NCBI GenBank assembly: GCA_964469905.1
Contig: CAYXZW010000003.1
Coordinates: forward strand, 75,308 to 139,307
Direction of reading: 5' to 3'
From: MVRV01 sp964469905
GTDB taxonomy: Bacteria > Desulfobacterota > Syntrophia > Syntrophales > Smithellaceae
DNA: 64,000 bases
Shown here: one piece after another, positions 44,258 through 52,821 of the stretch
How positions within the stretch are numbered: the stretch's first letter is position 1
How the letters are laid out: each line of letters opens with the position of its first letter
Made by a program: the position numbers and the translations under genes
The notes under the pieces: model-generated
Seen by the model: only the letters and a program-made list of their open reading frames with translations
Told to the model about the DNA's origin: nothing
The model's database searches: none

Positions 44258-45158
44258 AAAATTATTGAAAACAGTTGCCGATCTGGAAGAACTGCCCAAG
44301 GGTGCTTACAATATTCGAAAAAACGGTAAACTTCTGCACCGTCAGCAGTCGGCGAATATCAATATAGAAACGAATGCGGAAGGCACAGGGATTATTGTCA
44401 CCATTGAGCCGGGAACAAAGAACGAATCTGTACATATTCCGGTTATTTTAAATCAGGCCGGGCTTTTTGATGTTGTTTACAATTCATTTATTATCGGGGA
44501 AGGTGCGGAAGTTACGATAATTGCCGGTTGCGGCATCCATTGTGGTACCGCCGATCCCGAAGGCCATGCCGGCATCCACGATTTTCACGTCGGCAAAAAA
44601 GCACGGGTTACTTATGTGGAAAAGCATTTTGCGACGGGCGAGGGAAAGGGAAGGCGGACTCTCAATCCAACAACAAAAATATTTCTGGCCGAAGGCGCCG
44701 CAGCAGAAATGGAACTTACCCAGATTGGCGGTGTCGATGAAGCCAATAGACTCAATGAAGCGACGCTTGGATCGGATAGCCTTTTATTAATAACCGAAAG
44801 AGTTTTAACTGACGGTGAACAAACGGCGGTATCTACCAATAATATTGTTTTACAAGGTGCCAATAGTCGCGCGAACATGATTTCCCGGTCAGTTATGAAA
44901 GGAAATTCCAAACAAACATTTTATGCCACGCTGGAAGCGCTCAATAAATGCTTCGGCCATATCGAATGCGATGCTATTATCATGGATAACGGTACCAACG
45001 AGACTATGCCGTCACTTAAGGCCAAACATCCCGATGCCGAACTGACCCATGAAGCGTCCATCGGCAAAATCGCTAATGATCAGTTGACAAAGCTGATGAG
45101 TCTCGGCCTGACGTATGATCAGTCTGTTAATAGAATAATTCAGGGCTTCTTAAAATAG
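44238..45158 (+). CDS. sufB: SufB/SufD-like scaffold protein (short, SMS-type)
   Basis: Short SufB-family beta-helix protein, 306 residues from ATG 44238 (AAGGAG just upstream); E. coli SufB is near 495. The core stretches GLFDVVYNSFIIGEGAEVTIIAG and FHVGKKARVTYVEKHF are visible. The C-terminal region aligns with the SufB active region: HIECDAIIMDNG, with a Cys at the place of the conserved SufB Cys, and ELTHEASIGKIANDQL, with the HEA motif. It overlaps the SufC-like gene by 20 bases and should form a SufB2C2-type complex. The missing N-terminal domain is normal for this minimal class. Confidence 0.86.
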   Translation: MLDVLDKKLLKTVADLEELPKGAYNIRKNGKLLHRQQSANINIETNAEGTGIIVTIEPGTKNESVHIPVILNQAGLFDVVYNSFIIGEGAEVTIIAGCGIHCGTADPEGHAGIHDFHVGKKARVTYVEKHFATGEGKGRRTLNPTTKIFLAEGAAAEMELTQIGGVDEANRLNEATLGSDSLLLITERVLTDGEQTAVSTNNIVLQGANSRANMISRSVMKGNSKQTFYATLEALNKCFGHIECDAIIMDNGTNETMPSLKAKHPDAELTHEASIGKIANDQLTKLMSLGLTYDQSVNRIIQGFLK

Positions 45159-45273
45159 ATATATCCCTAGAAATTACTGACGTTTTTCGGTCAATCGAAA
45201 GTGAAAAGTGCTTGCATGTCAATAAGTAAAAATATTAGAACAACATATATTATTAATAGATGGAGTTGTTTTT

Positions 45274-47817
45274 ATGTATCGCATTTTTTTGCCTAGATTC
45301 TTTTTAATCCTGACCATTCTTTTTCTCAGTGGAATATGGGGCTGTGGCGGGATGATGGAAAATGTAGTCGCGCCGCCTGATTTCATGGTTAAAATTGAGC
45401 TGAAAGGCCCCTATGATCAGGAAATACCGGAGAACTTCGTCAAACAGCTTAAAGGAGCCAGTCTGGCGTCCGATTGGGCCATCCCTTTTATTTTTATGAA
45501 TATTGGAATGCACTTTGAATCATTAGGTGATGAAGTCCGCGCCATTCACTTTTTTGACCGGGCAATATCGGAATTCCGCCTGCGGAAAAACGCCGCCGGT
45601 GAAGGTACTGCCCTGAACCGCAAAATATTTGTTCTATATGAGTTTGGTAAAATGCAGGATGCCTATAATACAATTAAAGAAGCGGAAAAAGCCTGGCCTG
45701 CCGCACCGCTCAATGCTTTTGTTTATCATAATTATGGTCATTATTATCTGATGAATGGAGATTATCAGAAGGCTTTGGATTATTTTCGCAAATCATTTCA
45801 ATCCAATGAAAATTTCCGAAGTGATTTTAATTTATTAATGTTGCGGCGGGATTCGGAGCTAGAATATGGTATTGCGGTAATTTTAGCTGATTACTTCCCC
45901 GCCATGTCCAAAAAATTCAGTTTGCTGGATTTTGACGAAGCTCTCTACAAAGCCATCCGTAAAAATGTTGATGAAGGTATTTCTCATTTGCAGCAGGTTA
46001 TTATTCTCAATAAGGAGATTAGGAAAACCAGGATCGGCAAGTATACTCCGGCAAATGTTTTTCAGATAATGGAAGCCAATGTGTACAATTTTCTGGGATT
46101 GTCTTACGGGATAAAAGGTCAACTTCCCCAGGCATTAAAACATCTGGAAACTTCCGTGCAACTGGCTCGGACAGCGAATTTTCGTATCGGCGAAGTGGAC
46201 AGCATTTTCTTTTATAATCAGATATTCTTGTTGGAGAAGAACATTACCGAGGGACAAAAAGCAGCCCTTAAATTAAATGAAATTGCGGATAAATATAATC
46301 TGCCTTTTTACCAGATTTGGGCGAAGTTTATCCTTTCTCGTTACTATCTGGGGTTTGGTGATGCTCCTCAAGCAATCAGTCTGCTCAAAGATGCCTTAAG
46401 CATAATGGAAAAGCAGCGCTCTGAGCTGGTCATTGATACGCTTAAAGAAACTTATATGTTTCACCGGCAAGGGCTCTATGAAGCGTTGATTGAACTTTTA
46501 GCTAAAGAAGGGGACTACAAGGGCGCTTTTGAAATTGCCGAAAGAGCCAAAGCCAGAGTATTGGTTGATCTTCTGGCGGGGAAAGATATCGGTAAAACCG
46601 AGGCGGAAAGTGCATTGATCAAACAGGATAAAAATTATATCAATGAAATGGCCGATGGCTATAGAAAACTGCTGTCGGCAGCCGGCGGCGATCCGGCCTT
46701 TAAAAATGCGCAAGACAAAATTGAAAAGGCCCAAACCGGACACCGTGACGTAATTATTAAAATTAAGGAACAAAACGAAGAACTTTATTCATTAGTTTCT
46801 GTTGTAACACCCGATACGGGAGATATTCGCCAATTACTCGACACAAATACAACTCTCTTTAGTTATTACGTGGCTGAAAAGGTCCTTTACATTTGGGTTG
46901 TCAATAAAGATCGAGTTCATTTAGAAAGAATAAAAATTAATAAAGAGGAGGTCTCCTCACTGGTATCTTCATTCAATAAGGCAATAACCGCCAAAGATAA
47001 AAAACAGACGGCGTTATTGTCCGAAAAAATATACGATACCTTTCTCAAGCCGGTGATTCCTTTTGTCAAGGGAGACAGGATCGGTTTCATTCCGCATGGG
47101 GTGCTCTACTATTTGCCTTTTGCTGCGATGAGCTATAAAGGACAGTATCTCATTGACGGTTTTTCTATCTTTTATCTACCGGGAGCAGGTGTTTGGAAAT
47201 ATGTTATGAAGAAAGAGCCTTCCCTTGGTCTGAATGTTCTGGCTTTCGGCAATCCGGATTTAGGCGACAGACAATTCGATTTGCCGTATGCCGAATCAGA
47301 AGTCGAAAACATAAAGAAGATTATCTCCGGTACAACAATATATTTAAAAAGCGAGGCAACGAAGAATAAAGTCAGGGAAATGTTGGGTAATTATGATATC
47401 GTGCATTTTGCTACACATGGACTTTTTGTCGAAGATGCGCCCATGTATTCGGGATTACTCCTGGCGGCGGGCAAGGAAGGCAGCGGCAGGCTTACTGCAT
47501 CTGAGATATTTAAACTCCAGTTTAAAGGAAGGGCAATTATCATGAGTGCCTGCAAAACGGCACTGGGGCTTTCCTCTACCGGTACGGAAATAGTGGGCCT
47601 CAACCGGGCGTTTCTCTATGCCGGTAGTCCTTCCGTGGTGGCAACTCTCTGGAATATAGATGATAAATCGACGGCAGTCTTTATGGAGAATTTTTATAAA
47701 AATCTGAAGAAAAATGAAGATATCGCCGATTCCCTGAGAAATACACAGATGGAAATGATCCGCCGCGGTTATGAACCTTATGATTGGGCGGCATTCACTT
47801 TAACCGGCAAATACTGA
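45274..47817 (+). CDS. Lipoprotein with TPR array and C-terminal CHAT (caspase-like) domain
   Basis: An 847-residue protein. The N-terminus is a signal peptide with lipobox IWGC (Cys24). TPR repeats occupy about residues 55-430 (e.g. AFVYHNYGHYYLMNGDYQKALDYF, NFLGLSYGIKGQLPQALKHLE). A coiled segment precedes the CHAT domain (~530-845). The caspase-like dyad is readable: His715 in DIVHFATHG and Cys760 in IIMSACKTALG, so it is probably an active peptidase. The signature SPSVVATLWNIDDKSTAVFM closes the domain. It would sit in the periplasm or on the surface, unlike cytoplasmic CHAT effectors such as Craspase. No gasdermin or CRISPR gene is adjacent. Confidence 0.88.
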   Translation: MYRIFLPRFFLILTILFLSGIWGCGGMMENVVAPPDFMVKIELKGPYDQEIPENFVKQLKGASLASDWAIPFIFMNIGMHFESLGDEVRAIHFFDRAISEFRLRKNAAGEGTALNRKIFVLYEFGKMQDAYNTIKEAEKAWPAAPLNAFVYHNYGHYYLMNGDYQKALDYFRKSFQSNENFRSDFNLLMLRRDSELEYGIAVILADYFPAMSKKFSLLDFDEALYKAIRKNVDEGISHLQQVIILNKEIRKTRIGKYTPANVFQIMEANVYNFLGLSYGIKGQLPQALKHLETSVQLARTANFRIGEVDSIFFYNQIFLLEKNITEGQKAALKLNEIADKYNLPFYQIWAKFILSRYYLGFGDAPQAISLLKDALSIMEKQRSELVIDTLKETYMFHRQGLYEALIELLAKEGDYKGAFEIAERAKARVLVDLLAGKDIGKTEAESALIKQDKNYINEMADGYRKLLSAAGGDPAFKNAQDKIEKAQTGHRDVIIKIKEQNEELYSLVSVVTPDTGDIRQLLDTNTTLFSYYVAEKVLYIWVVNKDRVHLERIKINKEEVSSLVSSFNKAITAKDKKQTALLSEKIYDTFLKPVIPFVKGDRIGFIPHGVLYYLPFAAMSYKGQYLIDGFSIFYLPGAGVWKYVMKKEPSLGLNVLAFGNPDLGDRQFDLPYAESEVENIKKIISGTTIYLKSEATKNKVREMLGNYDIVHFATHGLFVEDAPMYSGLLLAAGKEGSGRLTASEIFKLQFKGRAIIMSACKTALGLSSTGTEIVGLNRAFLYAGSPSVVATLWNIDDKSTAVFMENFYKNLKKNEDIADSLRNTQMEMIRRGYEPYDWAAFTLTGKY

Positions 47818-47981
47818 AAATGTAAAATCCCTGTTAGATGAAAAAGGAAATGAGAGAGCTTGTCTGGATAAAGATGAAGGATCAGGTCTGCTTGATTACA
47901 TTGATGAGAAGCACAATTTAATGCTGTGCATTAATTACTACCTGCGAGTTATAAAGAAGAGAGAAAGGCTATTACCTGAAT

Positions 47982-49064
47982 ATGAAAACAAAAATCAAAA
48001 TTAGGTCTGGATTTAAGAATTTACTGGTAACGGGAGGTTGTGGATTTATCGGCAGTAATTTTATCCGTCATTTAATCGGGAATCAGGATTTTTCCGGTCG
48101 AATTATTAATGTGGATAAATTAACTTATGCGGGCAATCCGGAAAATCTGGCTGATGTTGCCTGCAATTTTCCGGAAAGATACATTTTCCAGAAAACAGAT
48201 ATTTGTGATGCAGTTAAACTGGGAGAGGTATTTGGGCAATATAATGTAGATGCTGTATGTCATTTTGCTGCCGAATCGCATGTGGACCGTTCGATAAAAG
48301 ATCCGGGAAGTTTTGTTCAGACCAACATTGTCGGAACATTTAATCTTCTGGAAATAGCCAAGTCCCGTGGTGATGAGTTTCAGCTTTTTCATCACGTCAG
48401 TACTGATGAGGTTTACGGTAGCCTTGGCGCCGAAGGGCTTTTTCGCGAAGATACGCCTTACCGTCCCAATAGTCCTTATTCCGCATCTAAAGCTGCTTCC
48501 GATCATCTAGTGCGTGCTTATTTCAAGACGTTCGGACTACCGGTGACTATTTCCAACTGTTCCAATAATTACGGCCCTTATCAGTTTCCGGAAAAGCTTA
48601 TGCCGCTGGTTATTTTGAATGCTGCCGAGGGAAAGACCTTACCAGTTTATGGTGACGGAAAAAATGTACGAGACTGGCTCTATGTGGAAGATCATTGCCG
48701 GGCAATCTGGACGATTATGAATCAAGGAGCTACAGGCGAGACTTACAACGTTGGTGGTAACGCGGAAATAGAAAATATCGTAATTGTCCAAATGATTTGT
48801 GATATTCTCGACGAGATTGCTCCGGCGACTTCCGGAAAAGCACGCCGTGAGCTGATTGCCTTTGTTGCCGACCGTCCCGGCCATGACCGGCGCTATGCCA
48901 TAGATTTTACAAAATTAAAATCAGAACTGAACTGGTCTCCCCAGGAGTCGTTTCACTCCGGTCTGAGAAAAACAATCAATTGGTACCTGAAACAAAAGAA
49001 ATGGGTGGAGAATATCAAAACCGGCGACTACCAGGCCTGGATGAAAGAACAATACGGTTCATAG
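47982..49064 (+). CDS. rfbB: dTDP-glucose 4,6-dehydratase
   Basis: NAD-dependent SDR enzyme forming dTDP-4-keto-6-deoxyglucose for rhamnose and other deoxysugars. The 360 residues show TGGCGFIGSNFIRHL (NAD loop), HFAAESHVDRSI, the catalytic Thr/Asp/Glu in VSTDEVYGSLG, the YSASKAASDHL Tyr-Lys pair, and NNYGPYQFPEKL. GDGKNVRDWLYVEDH marks the RmlB subfamily. The other rml genes (A, C, D) are not in the window, so it works with unlinked genes. The ATG at 47982 adds a short basic lead before the usual start. Confidence 0.95.
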   Translation: MKTKIKIRSGFKNLLVTGGCGFIGSNFIRHLIGNQDFSGRIINVDKLTYAGNPENLADVACNFPERYIFQKTDICDAVKLGEVFGQYNVDAVCHFAAESHVDRSIKDPGSFVQTNIVGTFNLLEIAKSRGDEFQLFHHVSTDEVYGSLGAEGLFREDTPYRPNSPYSASKAASDHLVRAYFKTFGLPVTISNCSNNYGPYQFPEKLMPLVILNAAEGKTLPVYGDGKNVRDWLYVEDHCRAIWTIMNQGATGETYNVGGNAEIENIVIVQMICDILDEIAPATSGKARRELIAFVADRPGHDRRYAIDFTKLKSELNWSPQESFHSGLRKTINWYLKQKKWVENIKTGDYQAWMKEQYGS

Positions 49065-49128
49065 CAAAATATTCCGAGTGATTTTATTAATAAATGATTT
49101 ATTGTGCTAATGCTGACGGGGGGTGATT

Positions 49129-49971
49129 ATGCCGGAAAACTCAATAACTGATTTTGCCAGTTCTTCAGACTATCTAATGGAAAGTGAAGACGAAGCGACC
49201 CGTCTGGAAGTTAAGACTGATCCGGTAGCCTTACGCAGACAGGCTCTCTGGGCCGGTATAAAACCGGGGATGCGTGTTCTTGATGCCGGATGCGGTGTTG
49301 GAAAAACGACTTCACTGCTTTACGAAATGATTCAACCGGAAGGAAGTATTGTTGGTATTGATTTTTCCGAGTCCAGAATTAAATATGCCGAAGAGCATTA
49401 CGGCAGCAAAAAAGGAATTGAATTTTGCCGGCAGGACTTAACCGGATCATTGATGGGATTGGGTGAGTTTGATCTTATCTGGGTTAGGTTTATCCTCGAG
49501 TATTTTCGCCGTGAATCTCTTGATATTGTTCGGAAACTGAAAAAATGTTTGAAACCCGGTGGCATTCTCTGTCTGATCGATTTGGATTATAATTGCTTGA
49601 GCCATTATGAACTGCCGCAAAAGATGGCTGAGTTACTACAGAAGATGATGATTTTAATGGATGAAAAATATAATTTTGATACATTTGCGGGACGCAAACT
49701 ATATTCCTATATGTATGACAATGGTTTTGAGAAAATTGAAATGAATATGGAGGCGCATCATTTAATCTATGGCCGGGCAAAGGAAGCAGACATATTTAAT
49801 TGGACACAGAAAGTGGAAGTGGCGGCGAGGAGAGTAAAATATTTATTTGATGAATATGAGGGAGGATACTCTGCATTCGTTTCTGATTTTGAGCGATTTT
49901 TCCTGGATCACAGGCGTTTTACATACACACCTTTATTGCTTTGTAGAGGCATCAGGCCCTTTGCGGACTGA
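49129..49971 (+). CDS. Class I SAM-dependent methyltransferase
   Basis: A 280-residue methyltransferase. ATG 49129 is preferred over GTG 49123 because a GGGGGG run (49117-49122) serves as ribosome site. Motif I VLDAGCGVGKTTSLL, motif II-like GIDFSESRIKYAEE and the FDLIWVRFILEYF and LKPGGILCLID segments define the Rossmann fold. The C-terminal ~100 residues are helical and do not reveal the substrate. It follows rfbB by 64 bases. Its 3' end overlaps the converging histidine kinase gene by 39 bases. Confidence 0.9.
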   Translation: MPENSITDFASSSDYLMESEDEATRLEVKTDPVALRRQALWAGIKPGMRVLDAGCGVGKTTSLLYEMIQPEGSIVGIDFSESRIKYAEEHYGSKKGIEFCRQDLTGSLMGLGEFDLIWVRFILEYFRRESLDIVRKLKKCLKPGGILCLIDLDYNCLSHYELPQKMAELLQKMMILMDEKYNFDTFAGRKLYSYMYDNGFEKIEMNMEAHHLIYGRAKEADIFNWTQKVEVAARRVKYLFDEYEGGYSAFVSDFERFFLDHRRFTYTPLLLCRGIRPFAD

Positions 49972-52821
49972 TAAATCTTTATCGATAATATTGCGGATGG
50001 TGAACAATAAATCATCAGGGCGATAAGGTTTGCTGATAAATCCGGCCGCTCCCGATTGAATTAATTCTTCAATTTTCTGGGAACTGGAATACCCGCTGGT
50101 CATTAATACTTTAACTTTAGGATTAATGGCGATTAAATCGCTTAAGCATTTTTTCCCTCCCTGTCCGGGCATGATTAGATCTAAAATCACCAGTTGAATA
50201 TTTTCCATTTGCGATTGATAAATTTCAATAGTTTGTTCACCATTTTCTGCAGTTAGTATTTTATAGCCGTATAAACTTAAGGTATCTCTTCCTGTATCTA
50301 AAATACTTTTTTCATCATCAACAAGAAGAATGGTTTCCGTTCCCAGGGGTATTTTTCTGGGTTGTGGAGGTTCGATTACTTCCTGAGTTCTTGCATTATT
50401 TAAAGCAGGGAAAAGAATATGAAAAGTCGTTCCATTTTCCAGTTCGCTCTCGCAATAGATAAATCCATTATGGCTTTTAACTACTCCATAAACCACGGCC
50501 AGACCTAGCCCCGTTCCTTTGCCGACTTCTTTCGTGGTAAAAAATGGTTCGAAGATATGCTGTATAACTTCGTTATCCATACCCGAACCTGTATCGGAGA
50601 CAGAGAGTTCAACATAATTCCCCCCGGGCACGTTCAATCCGCCGACATAAGTATCTTCCGAAAGAATAGTATTTTTTGTGGATATAGTTATATTTCCGCT
50701 GTCGCCCATCGCGTCGCGGGCATTTATAACCAGATTCATAATTATTTGTCCGATCTGTGTAGAATCGGCATTAATGCTGAAAATGTTATTGTCCAGATTG
50801 TTTTGAATCTCTATCATTTTGGGAATAGATTTTGAGAGAAGGTTTTGCGTACTGATAATTTCATTATTAATGTTTAAAGCCTTGGATTGCGGTTCCACCT
50901 TTTTGCTGAAAAGCATCAACTGCTGGACGAGTGCTCGGGAACGCTGGATCAATTCTCCAATATTGTTGAGGTAAATCATATCTGTTTCATTGCCGATTCT
51001 TCCCGAAATCATCAGCTGATTATAGCCCATGATGGCCTGAATGATATTGTTGAAGTCGTGCGCGATTCCCCCCGTTAAAGTGCCCACAGCTTCCATTTTG
51101 GAAGCCTGCAGCAGTTGGACTTCCATGCTACGCAATTTAGTAATATCCTTGAGCGTACCGACAATTCCGATAACCTTTCCTTCTGCGTCCAAATCTGGTG
51201 CGCCGGTGAAAGTTACATAGCGGGACAGCCCTTTTTTGTTTAAAAGAATAAAATTTCTATCTCTTACGGTTGATTTTCTGGAAATGATTTCCTTAAAAAT
51301 ACGGGAAAAACTGAGGCGATCATCATCACGCATAAACTCGGTCATATTTTTACCCCAGAGTTCATGGCAATTATGTCCGAAAACTTCCTCCCAGGCTGGA
51401 TTGACGTATTTAAATCTTCCCGTCTGATCCAACTGATAAATAATATCAGGTGAATTGTTACTTAAGTTACGGAAGCGCTCTTCGCTTTCTTTGAGTTGTT
51501 TATGAGCAAGTGCATTATTCAAGCTGATACCAATCTGCGGGGCGATGCCCATCAGCAGACTCAAGTCACTCTGGGTAAGCGGGCTTTTTGCGTTCGTGCC
51601 ATCGACCGCGAGAATACCTTCTGATTTGCCTTCGTAAATTATCGGGACACAAGCAAATGATTTAACTCCTAATTCAGTCATAAACATCACGCTTTTCTCA
51701 GAAAGTTTGTTTCTGATATCAGCAATGTCGTTGATCAGGAATGGTTTCATATCCCGGTAAACCAAATAAAAAATACCTTGCGACTGCGGATTGTTCAAAT
51801 TGAAATCAGTTTTTCTTAAGAGTATTTCCTCTGCGGGTGTGTAGCCATAGCCGATCATATAAACCAGTTTTGTTTTTTGGGGGTTAGCCAGCATGATCAT
51901 GCCGCGATTAAATCGGAGATGTTTCTGCAGGGCATCAGTGATGAAATTCAAAAGCTGTTGCGGATCAAGAATGCTGGAAGCGGCTTCGCCGATTTCTTTA
52001 ACCAAAGCCAGTTCGTTATATCTAATATCGAATTGTCTCATTAATTGATCGCCGATGCTTTGCTGGCTTTCCACTGATTTGTTTAAATCTCTTCTTGCCA
52101 ATTTTTCAGATATTAAAAAACTGACTGTTGACAATAACGCCAGAATCAAAAAATAAATAATCCATGATTGGAAGGGTACAGAAGACAAAATAATTATTAG
52201 AGCAATAATGCCTAAGACGGAGGAATAACCGGCGATTAATTTCCAGATCATGGCTGGTGTTTTTTGCCAGGAGATAATATACCGACAAGAGATATTTCCT
52301 TTATGGACGCATTCATGATGTTCGATATGTGGATATTTATCAGTAAAAAAATTAACCAGACCTTCAAATAAACCTATTCTGTTCTCGCATTGATAAGGTT
52401 TTTCTTTTACGCCCTCCTCGGTGGTTGCGATAATTTCCACTTTGTTGGCGGATAAGTGAGTCACCTTAAATGTCAGGTGTCTGCTTAATGTAGATCCTAT
52501 TTTGCCCATCATCCAGAAAGCCATGGAAGGTGTAACAAAGCCTGCCGTATATTGCCTTATGATTGACCACGATTTCGATTTTACGACAAAGCGTCCGGCT
52601 TCACGAGCTACCTGGGGATTCCCTGTGCTTTTTACAAGGTATTCATAGAAACGATCAATTTGATTTTGAGTAAGCCAGTGTCCCTGGTCTTCCATTTCAT
52701 AAGGAGCAATTTTTGCGTATTCCAATAATTTCCTGACATCTACGAGAGGATAATTAACTTTCACCAAATCCATGTATGTTGTAAGGAGTGTGCTATTATA
52801 AAGAGGAGTATTTTCCATCAT
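49933..52821 (-). CDS. Membrane hybrid sensor histidine kinase (sensory N-terminus, GAF, PAS, HisKA, HATPase, REC)
   Basis: A 962-residue hybrid kinase. Residues ~1-190 form a cytoplasmic-looking sensory region ending in HECVHKGNISCRYIISW, reminiscent of V4R-like small-molecule domains (tentative). Two transmembrane segments lie at ~195-240, a GAF domain at ~280-440 and a PAS domain at ~445-570 (FRNLSNNSPDIIYQLDQTG). HisKA has the phospho-His in GGIAHDFNN, and HATPase has VINARDAM, DTGSGM and GTGLGLAVV. A REC domain follows at ~830-945 with DDEKS and the phospho-Asp in LVILDLIMPG. Its ATG overlaps the stop of the PilZ-domain gene by one base, so both are coupled. The signal is unknown. Confidence 0.92.
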   Translation of the reverse strand: MMENTPLYNSTLLTTYMDLVKVNYPLVDVRKLLEYAKIAPYEMEDQGHWLTQNQIDRFYEYLVKSTGNPQVAREAGRFVVKSKSWSIIRQYTAGFVTPSMAFWMMGKIGSTLSRHLTFKVTHLSANKVEIIATTEEGVKEKPYQCENRIGLFEGLVNFFTDKYPHIEHHECVHKGNISCRYIISWQKTPAMIWKLIAGYSSVLGIIALIIILSSVPFQSWIIYFLILALLSTVSFLISEKLARRDLNKSVESQQSIGDQLMRQFDIRYNELALVKEIGEAASSILDPQQLLNFITDALQKHLRFNRGMIMLANPQKTKLVYMIGYGYTPAEEILLRKTDFNLNNPQSQGIFYLVYRDMKPFLINDIADIRNKLSEKSVMFMTELGVKSFACVPIIYEGKSEGILAVDGTNAKSPLTQSDLSLLMGIAPQIGISLNNALAHKQLKESEERFRNLSNNSPDIIYQLDQTGRFKYVNPAWEEVFGHNCHELWGKNMTEFMRDDDRLSFSRIFKEIISRKSTVRDRNFILLNKKGLSRYVTFTGAPDLDAEGKVIGIVGTLKDITKLRSMEVQLLQASKMEAVGTLTGGIAHDFNNIIQAIMGYNQLMISGRIGNETDMIYLNNIGELIQRSRALVQQLMLFSKKVEPQSKALNINNEIISTQNLLSKSIPKMIEIQNNLDNNIFSINADSTQIGQIIMNLVINARDAMGDSGNITISTKNTILSEDTYVGGLNVPGGNYVELSVSDTGSGMDNEVIQHIFEPFFTTKEVGKGTGLGLAVVYGVVKSHNGFIYCESELENGTTFHILFPALNNARTQEVIEPPQPRKIPLGTETILLVDDEKSILDTGRDTLSLYGYKILTAENGEQTIEIYQSQMENIQLVILDLIMPGQGGKKCLSDLIAINPKVKVLMTSGYSSSQKIEELIQSGAAGFISKPYRPDDLLFTIRNIIDKDLSVRKGPDASTKQ

